Assembly (NCBI GenBank): GCA_050289805.1
Contig: JBNKGL010000009.1
Location: forward strand, 62,001 to 126,000
Reading direction: 5' to 3'
Length of the DNA: 64,000 bases
From: JAUILA01 sp050289805
GTDB taxonomy: Bacteria; Bacteroidota; Bacteroidia; Cytophagales; Cyclobacteriaceae
Of this stretch, positions 61,607-64,000 are shown in pieces. Position numbers and translations under genes: made by a program. The first letter of the stretch is position 1. The number at the start of each line of letters is the position of its first letter. The notes beneath the pieces are model-generated. The model searched no databases. It was not told where the DNA came from and was given only the letters and a program-made list of their open reading frames with translations.

Positions 61607-61896
61607 AAGCGCTGAAACGTGTAGAGATCATCACCGGATCCCTGGAATCTTCTAAGGTGATCAGGATTTTGGATCAAAATCAAATCAACGGATACACCCT
61701 GATCAAAAATGTCCTGGGACGTGGAGATAAAGGTGAACAGGACGGCGAAGGACTTCATAATGCTTTTCAGAACACATACTTTCTGGTGGCATGTTCTGAA
61801 GACGAGCTGGATAAAATAACGGAACCGCTTCGGAAGCTGCTTAAAACTTCCGGTGGGGTCTGCCTCATCAGTGACGCTCAATGGCTGATTCACTAA
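61603..61896 (+). CDS. sbtB: SbtB-like PII protein
   Basis: The 97-residue protein has the ferredoxin-like PII fold of the SbtB group: LKRVEIITGSLESSKVIRIL, GYTLIKNVLGRGDKG, a T-loop area with EQDGEGLHNAFQN, and TYFLVACSEDELDKI. It ends SDAQWLIH without the C-terminal CGPxGC loop of the cyanobacterial redox-sensing SbtB. In cyanobacteria SbtB binds cAMP/AMP/ADP/ATP and gates SbtA. The 4-bp overlap with sbtA supports a direct partner role. Its C terminus is short relative to cyanobacterial SbtB. Confidence 0.9.
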   Translation: MKALKRVEIITGSLESSKVIRILDQNQINGYTLIKNVLGRGDKGEQDGEGLHNAFQNTYFLVACSEDELDKITEPLRKLLKTSGGVCLISDAQWLIH

Positions 61897-61983
61897 AAAA
61901 AACAACTTCTGCGCATACAAACGCAGTTAGGCAACTGTGTACATTTTTATTAATTTTATTAATCATCAGTTTACGCTTTTAGA

Positions 61984-63711
61984 ATGAAAAATTTCGTCTA
62001 CCTCTATATCCTCTTTTTAACGTTTGCGCTATTCAACTCTTGCTCTTCGGAAAATAATGACAACGTTAATAATACAGAACGTGGTCAGTCTTCCCTGTAT
62101 TTTAATGGAGATATCATCACGATGGAAGGAGAATCTCCAGAATACGCCGCAGCACTGGTCGAACGGGATGGAAAAATATTATTTGTTGGCAATGAGGCTG
62201 AAGCACGTGAAAAAGCAGGAAATACTTATAACGAAATAGACCTGAAGGGCAAAACCCTTGTTCCCGGATTTATTGACGGCCACGCGCATTTCTACGGATT
62301 CGGGGCCCAGGCAGTCACCGCAAACTTACTCGCTAATCCGGACGGCACATGCGACAGCATTCCAGCCCTGATCAGTACCCTGAAGAAATGGCATGAAGAA
62401 AATGGCACTTCCAGGACAAATGGCTGGATTGTCGGGATGGGTTTTGATGATGCAGTTCTGGCGGAAAAACGATTCCCTACCCGGGAGGATCTGGATAAAG
62501 TTTCTACTGAAATTCCTGTGATGGCCATTCATATATCAGGGCATTTTTGCGCAGTGAATTCAAAGGGATTGGAGGAAATGGGAATAACAGCAGAAACTGA
62601 AAACCCGGACGGTGGGGTCATCCGAAGAATCAAAGGAACAAAAGAACCGAATGGCGTTCTCGAAGAACTTGCTGCCATCCCGAATATGATCAAACTGATT
62701 ACGCCCACCGATCCGGAAGTAGTTGACTATTATATAAATAAAGGACAGGATATGGCCGTGAGTTTCGGTTATACTACCGCTGTTGAGGGCAGAGCCATGA
62801 CAAACCATGAACAACTGGCTGATTATGCGGATCAGGGAAAATTTAAGATCGATGTGCTGTCATATGTAGATTACATGTTCCCCCAATACATGGATACGGA
62901 ATGGAACAGTAGGGAATATAAAAATCATTACCGGATTGGTGGACTCAAATTAACACTGGACGGTTCTCCTCAGGGCAGAACTGCCTGGAGAACAACACCT
63001 TATCTTATTCCTCCTGAAGGCCAAAATGAAGATTACAGCGGCTATCCGGCAATACCTGAGGATGACAAGGTGAAAGAAATTGTCAATATGGCATTCGCCA
63101 ATAACTGGCAACTGAAAACCCATTGTAACGGCGATGCCGCCTTTGATCAGCTCTGCCGTGCACTAGGTCCTGCAGTGGCAAAATTTGGCAATAATGACAG
63201 AAGAAATGTATTGATCCATGGGCAGCTCATCAGGGCGGACCAGATTGACAGTCTGAAAAAGTATGATCTCGTGGCATCACTATTTCCGATGCATACTTTT
63301 TATTGGGGTGATTGGTACGATGAGATCATCGGTCCGGATAATGCTCAAAAAATCAGTCCTATTAAATCTGCATTGAATAATGGAATTCACGTTACCAGTC
63401 ATACCGATGCACCTGTGGCCCTGCCCAACCTGATGATGATTATGTGGACAACCGTGAACAGGGTAAGTCGAAGTGGGAAGATCATGGGGCCGGATGAGAG
63501 GTTAACGCCATATGAAGCCCTGCAATCCTTCACCATAGGTGGTGCCTACCAATTTTTTGAAGAGAATGAAAAGGGCAGCTTCAAGGCTGGAAAAATTGCC
63601 GATATGGTAGTCCTTGATCAAAACCCTCTGGAAGTAGACCCCATGACGCTTAAGGATATTAAAGTGCTACAAACCATTAAGGATGGTAAAACCGTTTATA
63701 CGTCGATGTAG
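61984..63711 (+). CDS. Amidohydrolase-family lipoprotein (YtcJ-like)
   Basis: The 575-residue protein has an SPII signal with Cys at ALFNSCSS. The metal-dependent hydrolase fold begins with LVPGFIDGHAHFYGFG (the first two His ligands), then HISGHFCAVNSKGLEEMG and NWQLKTHCNGDAAFDQL, with IHGQLIRADQ and SHTDAPVALPN near the C terminus, in which the Asp completes the site. KIADMVVLDQNPLEVDP ends the barrel. This is the YtcJ/NfdA-like subgroup, which includes N-substituted formamide deformylases and others; the substrate is unclear. It would act in the periplasm or at the membrane. Confidence 0.92.
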   Translation: MKNFVYLYILFLTFALFNSCSSENNDNVNNTERGQSSLYFNGDIITMEGESPEYAAALVERDGKILFVGNEAEAREKAGNTYNEIDLKGKTLVPGFIDGHAHFYGFGAQAVTANLLANPDGTCDSIPALISTLKKWHEENGTSRTNGWIVGMGFDDAVLAEKRFPTREDLDKVSTEIPVMAIHISGHFCAVNSKGLEEMGITAETENPDGGVIRRIKGTKEPNGVLEELAAIPNMIKLITPTDPEVVDYYINKGQDMAVSFGYTTAVEGRAMTNHEQLADYADQGKFKIDVLSYVDYMFPQYMDTEWNSREYKNHYRIGGLKLTLDGSPQGRTAWRTTPYLIPPEGQNEDYSGYPAIPEDDKVKEIVNMAFANNWQLKTHCNGDAAFDQLCRALGPAVAKFGNNDRRNVLIHGQLIRADQIDSLKKYDLVASLFPMHTFYWGDWYDEIIGPDNAQKISPIKSALNNGIHVTSHTDAPVALPNLMMIMWTTVNRVSRSGKIMGPDERLTPYEALQSFTIGGAYQFFEENEKGSFKAGKIADMVVLDQNPLEVDPMTLKDIKVLQTIKDGKTVYTSM

Positions 63712-63780
63712 ACATTTCAAAATTACCTTATCCAACTGATGATCAGAAGATAATAGTATTGATTCCGGTTTATTTTTTGT

Positions 63781-63809
63781 ATTTTGATTGACAACCAACC
63801 AATCAAAAT
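63781..63809. repeat. Perfect 10-bp inverted repeat just before the last start codon
   Basis: ATTTTGATTG (63781-63790) and CAATCAAAAT (63800-63809) are exact inverse copies around a 9-nt spacer. The right arm ends 1 bp before the ATG at 63811, where a ribosome-binding site would be. It could be an operator or an RNA hairpin controlling initiation. Confidence 0.5.
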
Positions 63810-63810
63810 T

Positions 63811-64000
63811 ATGAGAAAATTAACCTTGATCCTGCTGGCAGGAACAATGTTCTATGCATGTGGACAACAAGAGCAGGCTCCGCCGCCACCGCCGCCGGAA
63901 GAACCGGCAGGGCCTGTAACCGTAAATGCCGATGAAAAATACGTAGCCATCTGTAAAGATGGGCTTGCAGCCATGTCGAGCGGCGACATGGAACGCTTTG
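63811..64000 (+). CDS. Lipoprotein of unknown function (3' end outside window)
   Basis: The gene is cut off at the window edge after 63 codons. It encodes MRKLTLILLAGTMFYACG, a lipoprotein signal with the lipid-bound Cys at residue 17. A short spacer with six prolines and EEPAGP follows, then DEKYVAICKDGLAAMSSGDMERF, the start of a helical domain that may be SnoaL-like (NTF2 fold) as in many small secreted proteins that begin with a similar helix. The family cannot be confirmed without the rest. The 99-bp gap before it holds a perfect inverted repeat. Confidence 0.75.
   Translation, partial: MRKLTLILLAGTMFYACGQQEQAPPPPPPEEPAGPVTVNADEKYVAICKDGLAAMSSGDMERF

Overview
The window looks like chromosomal DNA of a Bacteroidota bacterium, probably an aerobic environmental member of Cytophagia or a related class. 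The evidence is a C-terminal type IX secretion (T9SS) sorting domain at 43332-45239, several promoter -7 boxes of the Bacteroidota form TAnnTTTG, many SPII lipoproteins, and lineage-typical families (DUF6090, DUF5694, DUF4112, an ABC permease/M1 peptidase fusion, a tricorn homologue). No rRNA, tRNA, CRISPR array, insertion sequence or phage gene was recognised. Genes are dense, often overlap by 4-13 bp, and all the large reading frames are intact.

Left third (1-22.3 kb). The 3' end of mnmH overlaps selD, together a tRNA 2-selenouridine pathway. Next come a porin-like barrel, a secreted Dabb-VOC fusion, an ABC ATPase with its permease-M1 peptidase fusion partner, a PhzF-like protein lacking the usual catalytic Glu that overlaps an M23 peptidase, and a heavy-metal efflux locus (response regulator, histidine kinase, CzcA/CusA-type RND pump, outer membrane factor, adaptor). 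A lipoprotein then precedes a module of ECF sigma factor, short membrane-anchored anti-sigma candidate, Spy/CpxP-like periplasmic protein and outer membrane protein.

Middle (22.3-43.3 kb). An S9 peptidase and a bestrophin meet tail to tail. A copper locus follows: an HMA-AraC fusion regulator, a CopA P-type ATPase, a CopZ-like chaperone, then a UBP zinc-finger protein and a DUF5996 protein. An AcrAB-TolC-like RND system comes next. From 43.2 down to 35.5 kb runs a minus-strand accessory array of small proteins containing three DUF6090 paralogues interleaved with a nucleoside-hydrolase-like lipoprotein, a DUF5694 lipoprotein, AHSA1, DUF1801 and VOC proteins, and two genes shorter than 60 codons.

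Right third (43.3-64 kb). This holds a T9SS cargo protein with two lamin-tail-like repeats, a YbiT-type ABC-F protein whose second Walker A has been erased, a class V aminotransferase, a quinone oxidoreductase and a tricorn protease. A TetR-controlled type I secretion-like set (TolC, HlyD-like adaptor, ABC exporter) follows, in which the exporter ATPase has substitutions at four canonical catalytic positions. Beside it lie a universal stress protein and an SbtA-SbtB pair. A 12-bp sequence, part of a 13-bp palindrome at one copy, is shared by the upstream regions of tetR and the stress gene and suggests a common regulon. The window ends with an amidohydrolase and a truncated lipoprotein gene whose start is abutted by a perfect 10-bp inverted repeat.

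The best candidates for undescribed biology are the degenerate ABC exporter with its TetR/UspA/SbtAB neighbourhood and the DUF6090 array. All calls are by reading; no database search was run.
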